From assembly GCA_044336205.1 (NCBI GenBank), contig CP172318.1, positions 372,001 to 436,000 on the forward strand: a DNA stretch of 64,000 bases, read 5' to 3'. The first letter of the stretch is position 1, and every line of letters begins with the position of its first letter. The notes below the pieces were generated by a model. That model saw only the letters and a list, made by a program, of their open reading frames with translations. It was not told the DNA's origin and did not search any database. Of this stretch, positions 18,078 to 28,357 are shown piece by piece. This DNA is from Ruoffia sp044336205. GTDB taxonomy: Bacteria > Bacillota > Bacilli > Lactobacillales > Aerococcaceae. The translations under genes were made by a program, and so were the position numbers.

Positions 18078-18100
18078 CGTTGCAATAGGGATCTATAACT

Positions 18101-19589
18101 GTCTTTCCCGCGAGTGCGGGGGTGATCCAGTGTGGAAGCAATTGAAGGTATGGTTACGGATGTCTTTCCCGCGAGTGCGGGGGTGATCCTACATATTTTG
18201 CAGTTCCAGTTCCAATTCAGCTGTCTTTCCCGCGAGTGCGGGGGTGATCCCGATACCCGCATTAGATACAGCAAACTGGCCTTGTCTTTCCCGCGAGTGC
18301 GGGGTGATCCCGCAAACAGTGGAATGGAGACCCATGTCAACGGGTCTTTCCCGCGAGTGCGGGGGTGATCCTGAGCTTAGTAATGTAACAGTGGCAACTA
18401 TATATGTCTTTCCCGCGAGTGCGGGGGTGATCCTTGCATTCACTTGGGATCGTGAGCCGATTTATGGTCTTTCCCGCGAGTGCGGGGGTGATCCTGACTC
18501 TGGAACTTGCTCCATCGTAATCCAACCGTCTTTCCCGCGAGTGCGGGGTGATCCCAACCCGCAAGGCATGGCAACAACACCGTTCAAGTCTTTCCCGCGA
18601 GTGCGGGGGTGATCCCAATCATCAAGAATCACGAACGCTACTGGCGCAGTCTTTCCCGCGAGTGCGGGGGTGATCCTCTGTGACCCTGAAATTTAAATAT
18701 GCTTCCGTAGTCTTTCCCGCGAGTGCGGGGGTGATCCCATCATTCCTATTAAGTAACATTATACATTCCTGTCTTTCCCGCGAGTGCGGGGGTGATCCTG
18801 ACCCATCACTAAACTTGCAGTTCGATAACCAGTCTTTCCCGCGAGTGCGGGGGTGATCCTAAAGGAGATTAATCAAGATGAGAAAAACATATGTCTTTCC
18901 CGCGAGTGCGGGGGTGATCCTAACAAAAGCTCCTACATACCATTGAACTAGCCGTCTTTCCCGCGAGTGCGGGGGTGATCCTATAGCGACCTTCTAAACC
19001 TTCATATTTTTTGAGTCTTTCCCGCGAGTGCGGGGTGATCCCATCACGCTCAATCATTTTAAGTTGGAAGTCTTGTCTTTCCCGCGAGTGCGGGGGTGAT
19101 CCCTAGAAAAGGCGGTGACAGCATTTTACGATGGGGTCTTTCCCGCGAGTGCGGGGGTGATCCCGGCATGTTGCCTGTATCTGTGATAAATAAACCGTCT
19201 TTCCCGCGAGTGCGGGGTGATCCCCTCGTCCCAATCCATACTGAAACGAGATTTGAGTCTTTCCCGCGAGTGCGGGGGTGATCCCTTAATAACTTCGGCA
19301 ATCTTATCTTTCGTACCGTCTTTCCCGCGAGTGCGGGGGTGATCCTCTATTCCGTTCGGCTCGATAACCGTTCATGTCGTCTTTCCCGCGAGTGCGGGGG
19401 TGATCCCGTCTTAAATCATTAGATTTTTCAACCAACTAGGTCTTTCCCGCGAGTGCGGGGGTGATCCCATGCTCACGATAGACACTCATACTAGCGACTA
19501 GTCTTTCCCGCGAGTGCGGGGGTGATCCTAAGAACGGATTAGAGGACATAAAAAAAGCCCGGTCTTTCCCGCGAGTGCGGGGGTGATCC
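18101..19589 (+). CRISPR. Type I-E CRISPR array, 25 repeats and 24 spacers
   Basis: The repeat is 28 bases, starting GTCTTTCCCGCGAG and ending GGGGGTGATCC, with a CCCGC/GCGGG hairpin. Steps are mostly 61 bases; spacers are about 33. Repeats at 18284, 18528, 19015 and 19197 have one G fewer and give 60-base steps. The base after GATCC is T or C in 24 of 25 repeats. Repeat direction places the leader on the cas2 side, but only 23 bases separate cas2 from the first repeat. The far end stops 31 bases after the last repeat, at an IS21-type element. Confidence 0.98.
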
Positions 19590-19737
19590 TATCGAAAATT
19601 TGGAGTGGGTGACGAATGTTTGTTGTATTTTAAAAGTGGTCCATTATTCGGCAATTTGCCGTTTAAAATGGGACCACTTATTTTTATGCTTACCATACAT
19701 TATTAAATGGATGGAGGCAGAAGGAGTGATTAGGAGA

Positions 19738-21201
19738 ATGAAACAGTTTGATGTCATCTCTAGATATCGCCAAGGTGAATCTTACCGGCATATCGCGAGA
19801 GAGTTACGGATTGATCGTAAGACGGTGAAAGCCATTTGTGTGAGATATAAAGAAGGGATGGATGCTTTAGATGTCAGTAGGAATGAACAAGAAGTGGAGA
19901 AGGCGACCGAACAACTTGTTTTAACTCGGTCTTACGACAGTTCAAAGCGAAGAACACGGACCTATACGCCAGAAGTCGAAGCACGGATGAAAGAATTATA
20001 TCAACAAGGAATTGGGGAAAAATAAACGGTTAGGCCCGCATAAACAAGCCCTAACTGCTATCGCTGTGCATGAAATTCTCGCTGAAGAAGGGCATCCCAT
20101 TGGTTACCGCACCGTCGCTCATTACTGGCGGCAATTGAAACAAAAAACGAGAGAAGCCGTTATTCGCCAAGAGTATCCTTTAGGCTATCGGGTAGAATTT
20201 GATTTTGGCGAAGTTAAGCTGAGATTGCAGGAAAAGTTCCAACCTATTATTTAGCCGTGTTTGCCAGTCCTGCTTCTGATTTCTATTAGGCCTATTTGTA
20301 TCTGAATCAGAAACAAGACGTTTTTCAAGACGCGCATGTTCAATTCTTTGAGATGGTGGGAGGCGTGTATCAGGAAGTGGACTATGATAATATGCGCAAT
20401 GTCGTCACACGCTTTTTTGAACGCAATGAGAAAGAAATTAATGAGTCACTGCTTAAATTATCTTTATATTACGGCTTTGAAATTAATGTGACGAATTGTT
20501 TTGGCGGGCATGAGAAAGGAACGGTGGAAGGAAGAGTCAGACATATCCGCCAACAATGCTTTAGTAAGCACTATCAATTCTCATCATTAGAAGCGGCTCA
20601 ACAGCACTTAACCGATCAGTTAATCCAGCTGAATCAAGCGAGTCAGATTGTTGAGGAAAAGAAACACTTACTGAGCTGGCGCCCTCCCTTTGAATTAGCC
20701 CACATGGTTCAAGGGCGTGTCAATAAGTACCGTCTGATTCAATTTGAAACCAATGCGTATTCGGTTTCTGACTACTTAGTAGGGCATACCATCCAACTAA
20801 AGGTCTATCATGATTACTTTGTCGTTTATGCCAACCACGAAGAAGTCTGTCGCCATCAAAAAATAGAGGGCACTCATCAGTATCAGCTTGACATATACCA
20901 CTACCTCAAGACGCTGATGAAAAAACCGGGAGCGTTAAAACACACTTTAGTGCTCAAACACTCGCCAGACTTGAAAGCCCTCTATGACTTGTATTATAAA
21001 GAAAAGCCCAGAGAATTCCTAGACACATTAAATCAGTGTCGCAGCTTACCGAAAGATAAATTGATACAACGACTCTCACAGACAAGTAGTGAGCGGAAGA
21101 TGAAAGCTGTCTCTCATGAAGCCACTGCCATTACGCATGCCATCGAAGCAGACTGGCAGCGACTCAATGTATTATATGGATTGGAGCGTGTGAAGCGATG
21201 A
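19738..21201 (+). pseudogene. istA: IS21 transposase IstA, frameshifted
   Basis: The N-terminal helix-turn-helix (ISRYRQGESYRHIARELRIDR) is followed by a frameshift near 20018, where GGGG probably replaces GGG. A second segment carries the start of the integrase core (GYRVEFDFGEVKL). It is broken again, with a stop near 20252 and another TAG near 20287. The C-terminal part continues to 21201 (EVDYDNMRNVV, NCFGGHEKGTVEGRVRHI, with a late DDE acid). It is probably inactive. The ATG at 19738 gives the usual start. Confidence 0.85.
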
Positions 21202-21945
21202 CAATTGAAGAAGCAGCCAGAGAATTAAAATTAGCTTATATCCGTCAACATTATCAAAGCTATCTCAAAGAAGCCAACCAACGGGGATTAAATTTAGAAG
21301 AAGCCTTAAGAGAATTATTGCTTGAAGAGGTCACGCAACGACGTGAACGCAGCTATCAGCGTCGAATTAATCAGGCCAAGTTTCAACAGAAGAAGTACTT
21401 AGCGGATTTTAACGATAGCGTCTTTGAAGAACAGACCCGTAAACAACTTCGCGAATTAAGCTCCTTGGAATTTATTAAACGCAAAGAAAACGCCATATTG
21501 ATTGGAAATCCTGGGACAGGTAAAACACACTTTAGTATTGGAATCGGTATTGAAGTCTGTTTACAAGGTTATAATGTTCAACTCGTGAATGCCCCAAACT
21601 TAGTGATTCAATTGAAGGAAGCAGTGACACAGAGCCAGTTTATCCGTTTAAAAAAGGCGGTTTGAAAGAGTCGATTTGGTGATAATCGATGAATTAGGTT
21701 ACTTGTCTTTTGACGAATCGGGCGCCGAGCTCTTATTCAATTTACTGTCCAACCGTAATAATAAAGGGTCGATTATGATTACGACCAACTTAACCTTTGA
21801 TCGGTGGCAAGAATGTTTTAAAGACCCTAGTCTAACGGGCGCTCTTGTAGATCGCTTAGCCTATCAGGCATATGTTCTCGATATGCGTGGAGAAAGCTAC
21901 CGCATTAAACAAACAAGTTCATGGATTGAGTCCATGACCACATAA
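21198..21945 (+). pseudogene. istB: IS21 helper ATPase IstB, frameshifted
   Basis: The AAA+ helper of IS21 transposition overlaps istA by four bases, as usual. Walker A is IGNPGTGKTH. The frame stops at TGA near 21663 (RLKKAV end). Typical IstB sequence resumes at once in another frame with Walker B (LVIIDELGYLSFDESGAELL) and runs to 21945. One frameshift in about 245 residues; the protein is probably inactive. Confidence 0.85.
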
Positions 21946-22057
21946 TATGTTGCCGCAAAGTGGTCCACTTTTGAATAGCAAGGTGGACCATTTTTCAGTT
22001 GACATTAACATTGACTTAGGCGTAAGCCAAGCCCATTAGAAAAATGATAATGAGTAA

Positions 22058-22079
22058 GCTTGGTGCGTAGGCACCAAGC
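22058..22079. terminator. Strong hairpin between the two insertion sequences
   Basis: GCTTGGTGC (22058-22066) and GCACCAAGC (22071-22079) pair perfectly around four bases. No clean T run follows, so it could be a structural remnant rather than a terminator. Confidence 0.45.
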
Positions 22080-22104
22080 AACCTTCTTAATTAATCAAAC
22101 GGAA

Positions 22105-23856
22105 GAGGCTGGGACAAAAGGTCCTGGATTCTAAAATAAAAGAGAACCTACATTTTCTGTCAAAGAATTTGTAAGTTCTCTTATTTTATTACCTTGTTTT
22201 TTGCATATTTCTTCAGATTGTTGGCCATCAAGACCAACCCAATGTCTGTTTTTACCTTCGATTTACCCCTTAGGTTAAATCGTGTGAATCCTAAATTAGC
22301 CTTTATCTGGCCAAAGACTGGCTCAACATCAATCTTTCGTTTGGCAAAGATTGTTGAACCTTCTTTAGATAAAAGCTTTTCTGCTTCTGTATTTTTCAAA
22401 ATTTGATACTTCTCATTATAGTAAAGCGCCTTTTGCGGCGCATTCTCTGGATCTGTTGGTTTATAAACCGCTACTTGAGAAGTATAGCCACTCAATTTAT
22501 TTCTCCGTTTGGATTGATGGCTGTAGTAATAGATCGTACCGTCTGGGTGCGTAAAGGTCTTTTCTTCTTCATTATAAACCCAATTTCCTAAGTTTTTATC
22601 TGATGTTTTGTGTTTCTTTTTTTGGTCTTTATCAAATCGGTTGTATTTAATAAGATGGTCAATATCATTATCGTCTAAGTAAGTTAAGTTTTCTTCACTA
22701 CCGTACCCTGCATCAGCTACAATGCGTTTAGGTCGATGAGGAAAGGTTTCGATAAAAGGTTGTAGCGTCCGTGTATCCGTCGGATTCGGAAAAACATCAT
22801 AATGAAGAACAAATTGATTTTCTGTACCAATCTGAATATTATACCCGGCTTTCAACTGACCATTCATCATAGGGTCGTCTTTCATTCGCATAAACGTCGC
22901 ATCAGTATCTGTTTTTGAGTAACTGTTTCGACCATCGAACGTCTCAAACTGTTGATGATACTTTCGTTTTCGAGGCAGAAAATCCTGGCTCACTTTCCGA
23001 TGATGTTTCTTGAGGCGACGACGAGCTTGTTTACGAGGATCTGGTCCTTTTACAGGATTCTCTTCAATATCTTGTGACAGTTTTTCAACTTCTTCAATTA
23101 GTTCGGTAATCTCTTGAAGCATAGACTCTTCCAATTCCAACTCTTCATCGTATTGAATACCTGCATCAACCATCGGTTGAATTTCTTCAAAGTAATATTC
23201 ACGAGCAGATGTTTTCAGACGTTCCGCAAATCTTTCCGTTGCTTTTCTCCAGACAAAAGTATACTTATTGGCATTGGCTTCAATCTTCGTCCCATCAATA
23301 AAGACATTCTCTAAAGTGATTAGTTTTTCCAATTTTAATTGAATTGTAAATTCGATAAATATATTCTCTAAAAGACGACTACAGTTGTCAGAAGAACGAA
23401 ATCGATTAATCGTGCGATAGCTAATCACTTGTTGGGCAACAAGCCATTGCATCGGTAGATTTTCTTCCATCATTTCTTCAATCTTTCGACCACTAAAAAT
23501 ACCTTTACTGTAAGCATAAAGAAGAGACATGATGAGTGGTTTTGGGTGATAGGCAGGACGACCGTCCTGAGTCTCAAAAATTTTAAAGTAATGATCGTCC
23601 AATGAATCGACAAAGTTATAGATAGAAAAAACAATATGGTTGGGATCAATACAAGTAGATAATTCTAATGGAAGTGAAGTTTGATTCATGTTATAATGTA
23701 CGTACATAAAAAGCACCCCTTTAATGTTTAGTGTCTATTTACTAATATTATATCAGGGTGCTTTTTGTATGCCTAATTATATATAGCAAAAACGACGAGA
23801 AAATTAGTTAATCTAATTTCTCGTCGTTTTTATTTAGTGGCTTTTGTCCCAGCCTC
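22105..23856 (-). mobile_element. IS1182-family insertion sequence
   Basis: A 1752-bp element bounded by exact 16-base inverted repeats, GAGGCTGGGACAAAAG (22105-22120) and CTTTTGTCCCAGCCTC (23841-23856). It encodes one intact transposase on the minus strand. A hairpin with CGACGAG/CTCGTCG arms lies at about 23792-23828 inside the right end. No obvious target duplication is seen. Confidence 0.92.
22181..23716 (-). CDS. IS1182-type DDE transposase
   Basis: A 511-residue transposase, full length for the family. The N-terminal part has the PAYHPKPLIMSLLYAYSKGI and MQWLVAQQVISYRTINRFR regions. The DDE core includes FIDGTKIEANANKY (first Asp), VADAGYGSEENL (second Asp) and a late Glu in KRKIDVEPVFGQIKANLGFTRF. 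It starts at ATG 23716 (the internal ATG of MNQTS is also possible). The copy appears intact and may be mobile. Confidence 0.95.
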   Translation of the reverse strand: MLFMYVHYNMNQTSLPLELSTCIDPNHIVFSIYNFVDSLDDHYFKIFETQDGRPAYHPKPLIMSLLYAYSKGIFSGRKIEEMMEENLPMQWLVAQQVISYRTINRFRSSDNCSRLLENIFIEFTIQLKLEKLITLENVFIDGTKIEANANKYTFVWRKATERFAERLKTSAREYYFEEIQPMVDAGIQYDEELELEESMLQEITELIEEVEKLSQDIEENPVKGPDPRKQARRRLKKHHRKVSQDFLPRKRKYHQQFETFDGRNSYSKTDTDATFMRMKDDPMMNGQLKAGYNIQIGTENQFVLHYDVFPNPTDTRTLQPFIETFPHRPKRIVADAGYGSEENLTYLDDNDIDHLIKYNRFDKDQKKKHKTSDKNLGNWVYNEEEKTFTHPDGTIYYYSHQSKRRNKLSGYTSQVAVYKPTDPENAPQKALYYNEKYQILKNTEAEKLLSKEGSTIFAKRKIDVEPVFGQIKANLGFTRFNLRGKSKVKTDIGLVLMANNLKKYAKNKVIK

Positions 23857-23875
23857 TATCCTAAATATAATGAAG

Positions 23876-24125
23876 ATTCGCTCCAGTGAGCGAATCGATC
23901 AAGTGGTAGATGGGCTTAGTGAGCACAATGGTTGTGGTAAGTGCCTGGTAAATGGGTTAGTGAGCACAATGGTTGTGGTAAGTGCCTGGTAAATGGGTTA
24001 GTGAGCACAATGGTTGTGGTAAGTGCCTGGTAAATGGGTTAGTGAGTGTAATGGTTGTGGTAAGTGCCTGGTGAAGGGGTTAGTGAGTGTAATGAATGGG
24101 GTGAAGTGCCTGGTGAATGGTTTAG
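23876..24125. repeat. Tandem array of 41-bp units (GAGCACAATGG family), about 5 copies
   Basis: Units starting GAGCACAATGG or GAGTGTAATG occur at 23921, 23962, 24003, 24044 and 24085, exactly 41 bases apart. Each contains GCAC facing GTGC and ends TAAATGGGTTAGT. A separate perfect dyad, ATTCGCT/AGCGAAT, lies just before (about 23877-23897). No gene is seen. Confidence 0.9.
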
Positions 24126-24913
24126 TGTGAACAATGAGCCTGTCATTCTTCATAGTAGGTTAGTTTAGTGTGAACAATGAGCCAGTCATTCTTCATAGTA
24201 GGTCATTTTAGTGTGAACAATGAGCCAGTCATTCTTCATAGTAGGTTAGTTTAGTGTGAACAATGAGCCAGTCATTCTTCATAGTAGGTCATCTTAGTGT
24301 GAACAATGAGCCTGTCATTCTTCACAGTAGGTTAGTTTACTGTGAATAATGAGCCAGTCATTCTTCACAATAGGTCAGCTTAGTGTGAACAATGAGCCTT
24401 GTCATTCTTCATAGTAGGTTAGTTTACTGTGAATAATGAGCCAGCCAATCTTCACAGTAGATCAGTTTAGTGTGAACAATGAACCAGTCATTCTTCACAG
24501 TAGGTCATCTTAGTGTGAACAATGAGCCAGCCAATCTTCATAGTAGGTCATCTTAGTGTGAACAATGAGCCAGCCAATCTTCATAGTAGGTCATCTTAGT
24601 GTGAACAATGAGTCAGCCATTCTTCACAGTAGGTCATCTTAGTGTGAACAATGAGCTTGCCAATCTTAACAGTAGGTCATCTTAGTGTGAACAATGAGCC
24701 AGTCATTCTTCATAGTAGGTCAGCTTAGTGTGAACAATGAGCTTGCCAATCTTCACAGTAGATCAGTTTAGTGTGAACAATGAGCCAGCCAATCTTCACA
24801 GTAGGTCATCTTAGTGTGAACAATGAGCCAGTCATTCTTCACAGTAGGTCAGTTTAGTGTGAACAATGAGCCAGTCATTCTTCATAGTAGGTCAGCTTAC
24901 TCTGATTTTTAAT
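24121..24913. repeat. Tandem array of 43-bp dyad units (GTGAACAATGA family), about 18 copies
   Basis: Units begin TTTAGTGTGAACAATGA with a 43-base step (24121, 24164, 24207 and on). Within each, GTGAACAATGA faces TCATTCTTCAC around GCCAG, an 11-base arm pair with one C-C mismatch. Units vary by a few bases, so the array is not a recent simple expansion. It fills the gap between the IS1182 element and the HAD phosphatase gene. Confidence 0.95.
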
Positions 24914-24978
24914 CTACCAAACTTCATAGTAGCCTTGCGATTTTACTAGGATTTCAAAATGAGAAAGTGAGTGATGAT

Positions 24979-25812
24979 ATGAGTAAGTATATATTTTTAG
25001 ATGTTGATGGAACTTTAGTTTCTTATGAGAATGCATTGCCAGATTCAGCTGTTGAAGCGATTAAGGTTGCTCAAGCGAATGGGCATAAAGTATACACCGT
25101 AACTGGCCGTTCCAAGGCTGAGATGTATCAAAATATTTTAGACATTGGATTTGACGGTTATATCGGTGGCAATGGTAACTACATTGAGAGTGACGACGAA
25201 ATTCTTACCCACAAGACCCTATCATTAGAGGAGACAACAGCGATTGTTGATTGGCTACATGAGCGTGGGCTGGAGTTTTACCTTGAATCTAATAGTGGCT
25301 TATATGAAAGCGAGAACTTTGAAGATCGTGGTCAACAAACGATGCGTGACTATATAGCTTACAAAGGAAAAGAAGGTTCAGAGAGTATAACAGTGCGTGA
25401 TGCTTTCCCAGAGATGTTATTCGGTGAAGGATTGTGCCGCGATGATATTAATAAGATCAGCTTTATATTAGAAGATTATCAAGATTACTTAGATGCCAAA
25501 GAAACTTTTCCCCACCTTCAAGCAGGGACTTGGGGCGGTGTAGGTGAGAAAGCCTTATTCGGAGACTTAGCATTGGCTAATATTAATAAGCGAACGGCTA
25601 TTGAATATCTTCTTGAGGTGAAGAAAGTTGATCCCAAAGACACCTTTGCTTTTGGAGATGCCAAAGTAGACTTGCCGATGTTTGAGGTTTGTGAGATTGG
25701 TGTAGCCATGGGGAATGGTGGCGAAGAGATTAAAGCAGCGGCTGATTATATTACCGACGCAGTAGAAGATGATGGCTTATATAATGCATTCAAGCATTTT
25801 GACTTAATATAG
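24979..25812 (+). CDS. Cof-type HAD-superfamily sugar-phosphate phosphatase
   Basis: A protein of about 277 residues of the haloacid dehalogenase family, Cof subtype (C2 cap). Motif I is FLDVDGTLV with the nucleophile Asp. Motif II is VYTVTGRS. Motif IV is FGDAKVDLPMFE. Such enzymes hydrolyse sugar phosphates or similar small substrates in the cytoplasm. It lies 23 bases upstream of a 6-phospho-beta-glucosidase, which suggests a role in phosphosugar turnover. ATG 24979 is preferred; GTG 24967 in frame is possible because the ribosome binding site is weak. Confidence 0.85.
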   Translation: MSKYIFLDVDGTLVSYENALPDSAVEAIKVAQANGHKVYTVTGRSKAEMYQNILDIGFDGYIGGNGNYIESDDEILTHKTLSLEETTAIVDWLHERGLEFYLESNSGLYESENFEDRGQQTMRDYIAYKGKEGSESITVRDAFPEMLFGEGLCRDDINKISFILEDYQDYLDAKETFPHLQAGTWGGVGEKALFGDLALANINKRTAIEYLLEVKKVDPKDTFAFGDAKVDLPMFEVCEIGVAMGNGGEEIKAAADYITDAVEDDGLYNAFKHFDLI

Positions 25813-25835
25813 AAATTATGACAAGGGGCATAGAT

Positions 25836-27257
25836 ATGACAAAGACAGTATTTCCAAAAGGATTTTTATGGGGTGGAGCGACAGCAGCCAACCAATATGA
25901 GGGAGCTTATAATGAAGATGGTAAAGGATTAAGTGTACAAGATGTAATGCCTAATGGTATTATGATACCGCCAACTGAAGAGCCAACAGAAGATAACTTA
26001 AAGCTAGTCGGAATTGACTTTTACCACCGTTATAAAGAAGATATTAAGTTATTTGCTGAGATGGGCCTCAAAGTCTATCGTACGTCCATTGCTTGGTCAC
26101 GTATCTTCCCGAATGGTGACGAGACAGAGCCGAATGAAGCAGGACTTGCTTTTTATGATGCGGTCATTGATGAATGTCTGAAGTATGGTATTGAGCCATT
26201 AATTACTTTATCTCATTACGAGACGCCACTTCACTTAGCGAGAGAATATGATGGTTGGAAGAATCGTGAATTAATCGGCTTTTACGAGCGTTATGCCCGT
26301 ACCGTCTTTGAGCGTTACAAGGACAAGGTTAAGTATTGGTTAACTTTCAACGAGATTAACTCAGTGCTTCATGCACCCTTTATGAGTGGTGGGATTGCTA
26401 CACCGAAAGAAGAATTATCTGAACAAGACTTATATCAAGCAATACACCATGAATTAGTAGTAAGTGCTTCTGTTACAAAGATTGCTCATGAGATTAACCT
26501 TGACTTTCAAATTGGTTGTATGGTTCTAGCGATGCCAGCTTACCCAATGACACCAAATCCTGAAGATGTATTAGCTTCGCGTCAATTTGAAAACAGCAAC
26601 TACTTATTCTCAGATATTCACGTGCGTGGAGAATACCCAGGATACGCTAAGCGTCTATTCAAGGAAAAAGGCATTGAAATTAATTTTGCCGAAGGGGATA
26701 AAGAGTTATTGAAAGAGAATACCGTTGACTTTATCTCATTCTCTTACTATATGTCAGCAGTCATGGCTCATAATCCAGAAGACTATGATTCAGGGGTTGG
26801 AAATATTATGGGTGGGGTAAACAACCCTTACTTAGAAGCCAGCGAATGGGGTTGGCAGATTGACCCAGTCGGTCTTAGACTTGTACTGAATGAATTCTGG
26901 GATCGTTACCAGAAACCATTATTCATCGTAGAAAATGGTCTAGGAGCTAAAGATGAATTAGTTGAAGGTGAAGATGTTGAACTAACTGTTCATGATACTT
27001 ACCGTATCGATTATATGAAGAGTTACCTGCAACAAGTCGGTGAAGCGATCAAAGACGGTATGGACTTAATGGGCTATACATCTTGGGGATGTATTGACTT
27101 AGTTTCAGCATCAACGGCTCAATTGAGTAAACGTTACGGGTTCATCTATGTAGATCGTAATGATGATGGAACAGGTTCATTAAACCGCTACAAGAAACAA
27201 TCCTTCTACTGGTATAAAGATGTGATTGAATCGAATGGAGCTATCTTATTCGACTAA
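25836..27257 (+). CDS. bglA: 6-phospho-beta-glucosidase, glycoside hydrolase family 1
   Basis: A GH1 enzyme of about 473 residues. The acid/base Glu is in LTFNEINSV, the nucleophile Glu in FIVENGLGA, and the start FPKGFLWGGATAANQYEGA is the family signature. The Ser-Lys-Tyr region near the C-terminus (STAQLSKRYGFIYVD) is the phosphate-binding loop that marks 6-phospho-glycosidases. It hydrolyses PTS-imported phosphorylated beta-glucosides such as cellobiose-6-phosphate. ATG 25836 follows AAGGGG; the in-frame ATG 25818 is less likely. No PTS permease is adjacent. A broken ROK regulator lies convergently downstream. Confidence 0.93.
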   Translation: MTKTVFPKGFLWGGATAANQYEGAYNEDGKGLSVQDVMPNGIMIPPTEEPTEDNLKLVGIDFYHRYKEDIKLFAEMGLKVYRTSIAWSRIFPNGDETEPNEAGLAFYDAVIDECLKYGIEPLITLSHYETPLHLAREYDGWKNRELIGFYERYARTVFERYKDKVKYWLTFNEINSVLHAPFMSGGIATPKEELSEQDLYQAIHHELVVSASVTKIAHEINLDFQIGCMVLAMPAYPMTPNPEDVLASRQFENSNYLFSDIHVRGEYPGYAKRLFKEKGIEINFAEGDKELLKENTVDFISFSYYMSAVMAHNPEDYDSGVGNIMGGVNNPYLEASEWGWQIDPVGLRLVLNEFWDRYQKPLFIVENGLGAKDELVEGEDVELTVHDTYRIDYMKSYLQQVGEAIKDGMDLMGYTSWGCIDLVSASTAQLSKRYGFIYVDRNDDGTGSLNRYKKQSFYWYKDVIESNGAILFD

Positions 27258-27290
27258 AGTTTTTTCGTAGTGTAATAGAATAAATGATAA

Positions 27291-27355
27291 AAAGACTCAT
27301 CCAGTTTAGACTTTCATTCGAATATTGAAAGATTAGGCTAGATGAGTTTAACTTT
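27291..27355. terminator. Terminator between bglA and the ROK remnant
   Basis: GACTCATC (near 27294) pairs with GATGAGTTT (near 27341), with an inner CTTTC/GAAAG stem. It can serve both converging transcripts. Confidence 0.7.
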
Positions 27356-27372
27356 TGCTTTGATGATAAATA

Positions 27373-28357
27373 TTATGTAGATAGGTCGACTTTATTTAGG
27401 GCCAATTTAATTAAACCTTGAAGGTAATAATGTTTAAAATCATAAGAAAGATGGATATTGACTGAGATATCATAATCGAAGACTTGGGAGATTTTTTGAT
27501 TCAATTGGGACTCAATGGTCGTTAGATTCCAAGAAGTTGGAACGAATAATAAAATATCACTTGGATCATAAAGGCCAACCATCGATTGAACAGCACCTTC
27601 GATGACTTTGACCCTGGATTCCTCCGCTAGAGGAAAAGGTAAATCATACATAAAGGGCAAGTGTTTCACTTCGCCACTTAAATGATTATGCCCTTTGAAT
27701 ATCCACTGATTAATGACTAAAGCTCCACCTGGCGGAGTAATTTCCGGAAAGTAGAGGCCTGAGACGATCGGTGTATTCTCAGAAGAAAAACCTAAAGTCG
27801 CAGCGTTGACATCATTTTCAATAAAGGATGGGATATTTATCGTTTGAGTGGATGAGTTGATTTAAGTCAAGCTGCTTAAACGAGTCAAGCTCCATAATTT
27901 TGAGTCGATTATCGTGTTCGATACCTGGAATTCCTGAAATAGATAGGCTGATTTTTGGGTACTTATCTTTTAACTCAACTAAGTTTTGCTTAAAGTTTTC
28001 CTGGGTCACTGAGGTTAACTCTAACAGGTCAATAATTTGCCCGAGGAGATTAATGACGTAAAAATCAACCACCGTTTCGCCTTGGCGTTCAATAAAAAGA
28101 TTAATTAAAATAAACTGAAAGTCAGCATTAAACTCATAGGCTGTTGCATAACGGCCACCGGTTTCGATGGGGTTGGCTATTTCAGTAATGACTTGGGTGG
28201 CTAGGAGTTCAGGAATTAATTTGTTGATCGTGACAACACTTAAGTCGGACCTTGAGGACAGCTCACGCTTCGTTAAGGGCTGGTCACTCTCCCTTAAGAT
28301 TTGGATAATTAAATTTTTGTTATTTTCTTTGATGTTTTTAGGTTGATAAGCTTTCAT
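27373..28357 (-). pseudogene. Frameshifted ROK-family transcriptional regulator
   Basis: The start at 28357 (after AGGAGG) gives a helix-turn-helix (LTKRELSSRSDLSVVTINKLIPELL) followed by a ROK domain with ISGIPGIEHDNRL. The frame stops at 27818 (DKYPILY). Clear ROK sequence continues in the next frame (ENDVNAATLGF, then a PPGGALVINQWIFKGHNHLSGEVKHL stretch) to 27373. One net extra base near 27840 explains the break. ROK repressors usually control sugar genes. Its position next to bglA suggests it once regulated that gene, which would now be unregulated if the break is real. Confidence 0.85.

Larger units (their letters stand above)
19621..22004 (+). mobile_element. Decayed IS21-family insertion sequence
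   Basis: About 2.4 kb with related ends: TTTTAAAAGTGGTCCA near the left end and GGTGGACCATTTTTCAG near the right end, plus inner copies of the GTGGTCCA motif at both ends. It holds istA- and istB-type genes in the order and overlap typical of IS21, both broken. No clear target duplication is visible. It sits directly against the end of the CRISPR array. End positions are good to a few bases only. Confidence 0.8.

Noticed and set aside
18026..19301. Several frames inside the CRISPR array
   Set aside because: Repeats lack stops in some frames and give PRVRG or ALAGKT-like repeated peptides. Not genes.
23876..24913. Arrays considered as CRISPR
   Set aside because: Linkers between dyads are themselves repeated rather than unique, and no cas genes of another type are present.
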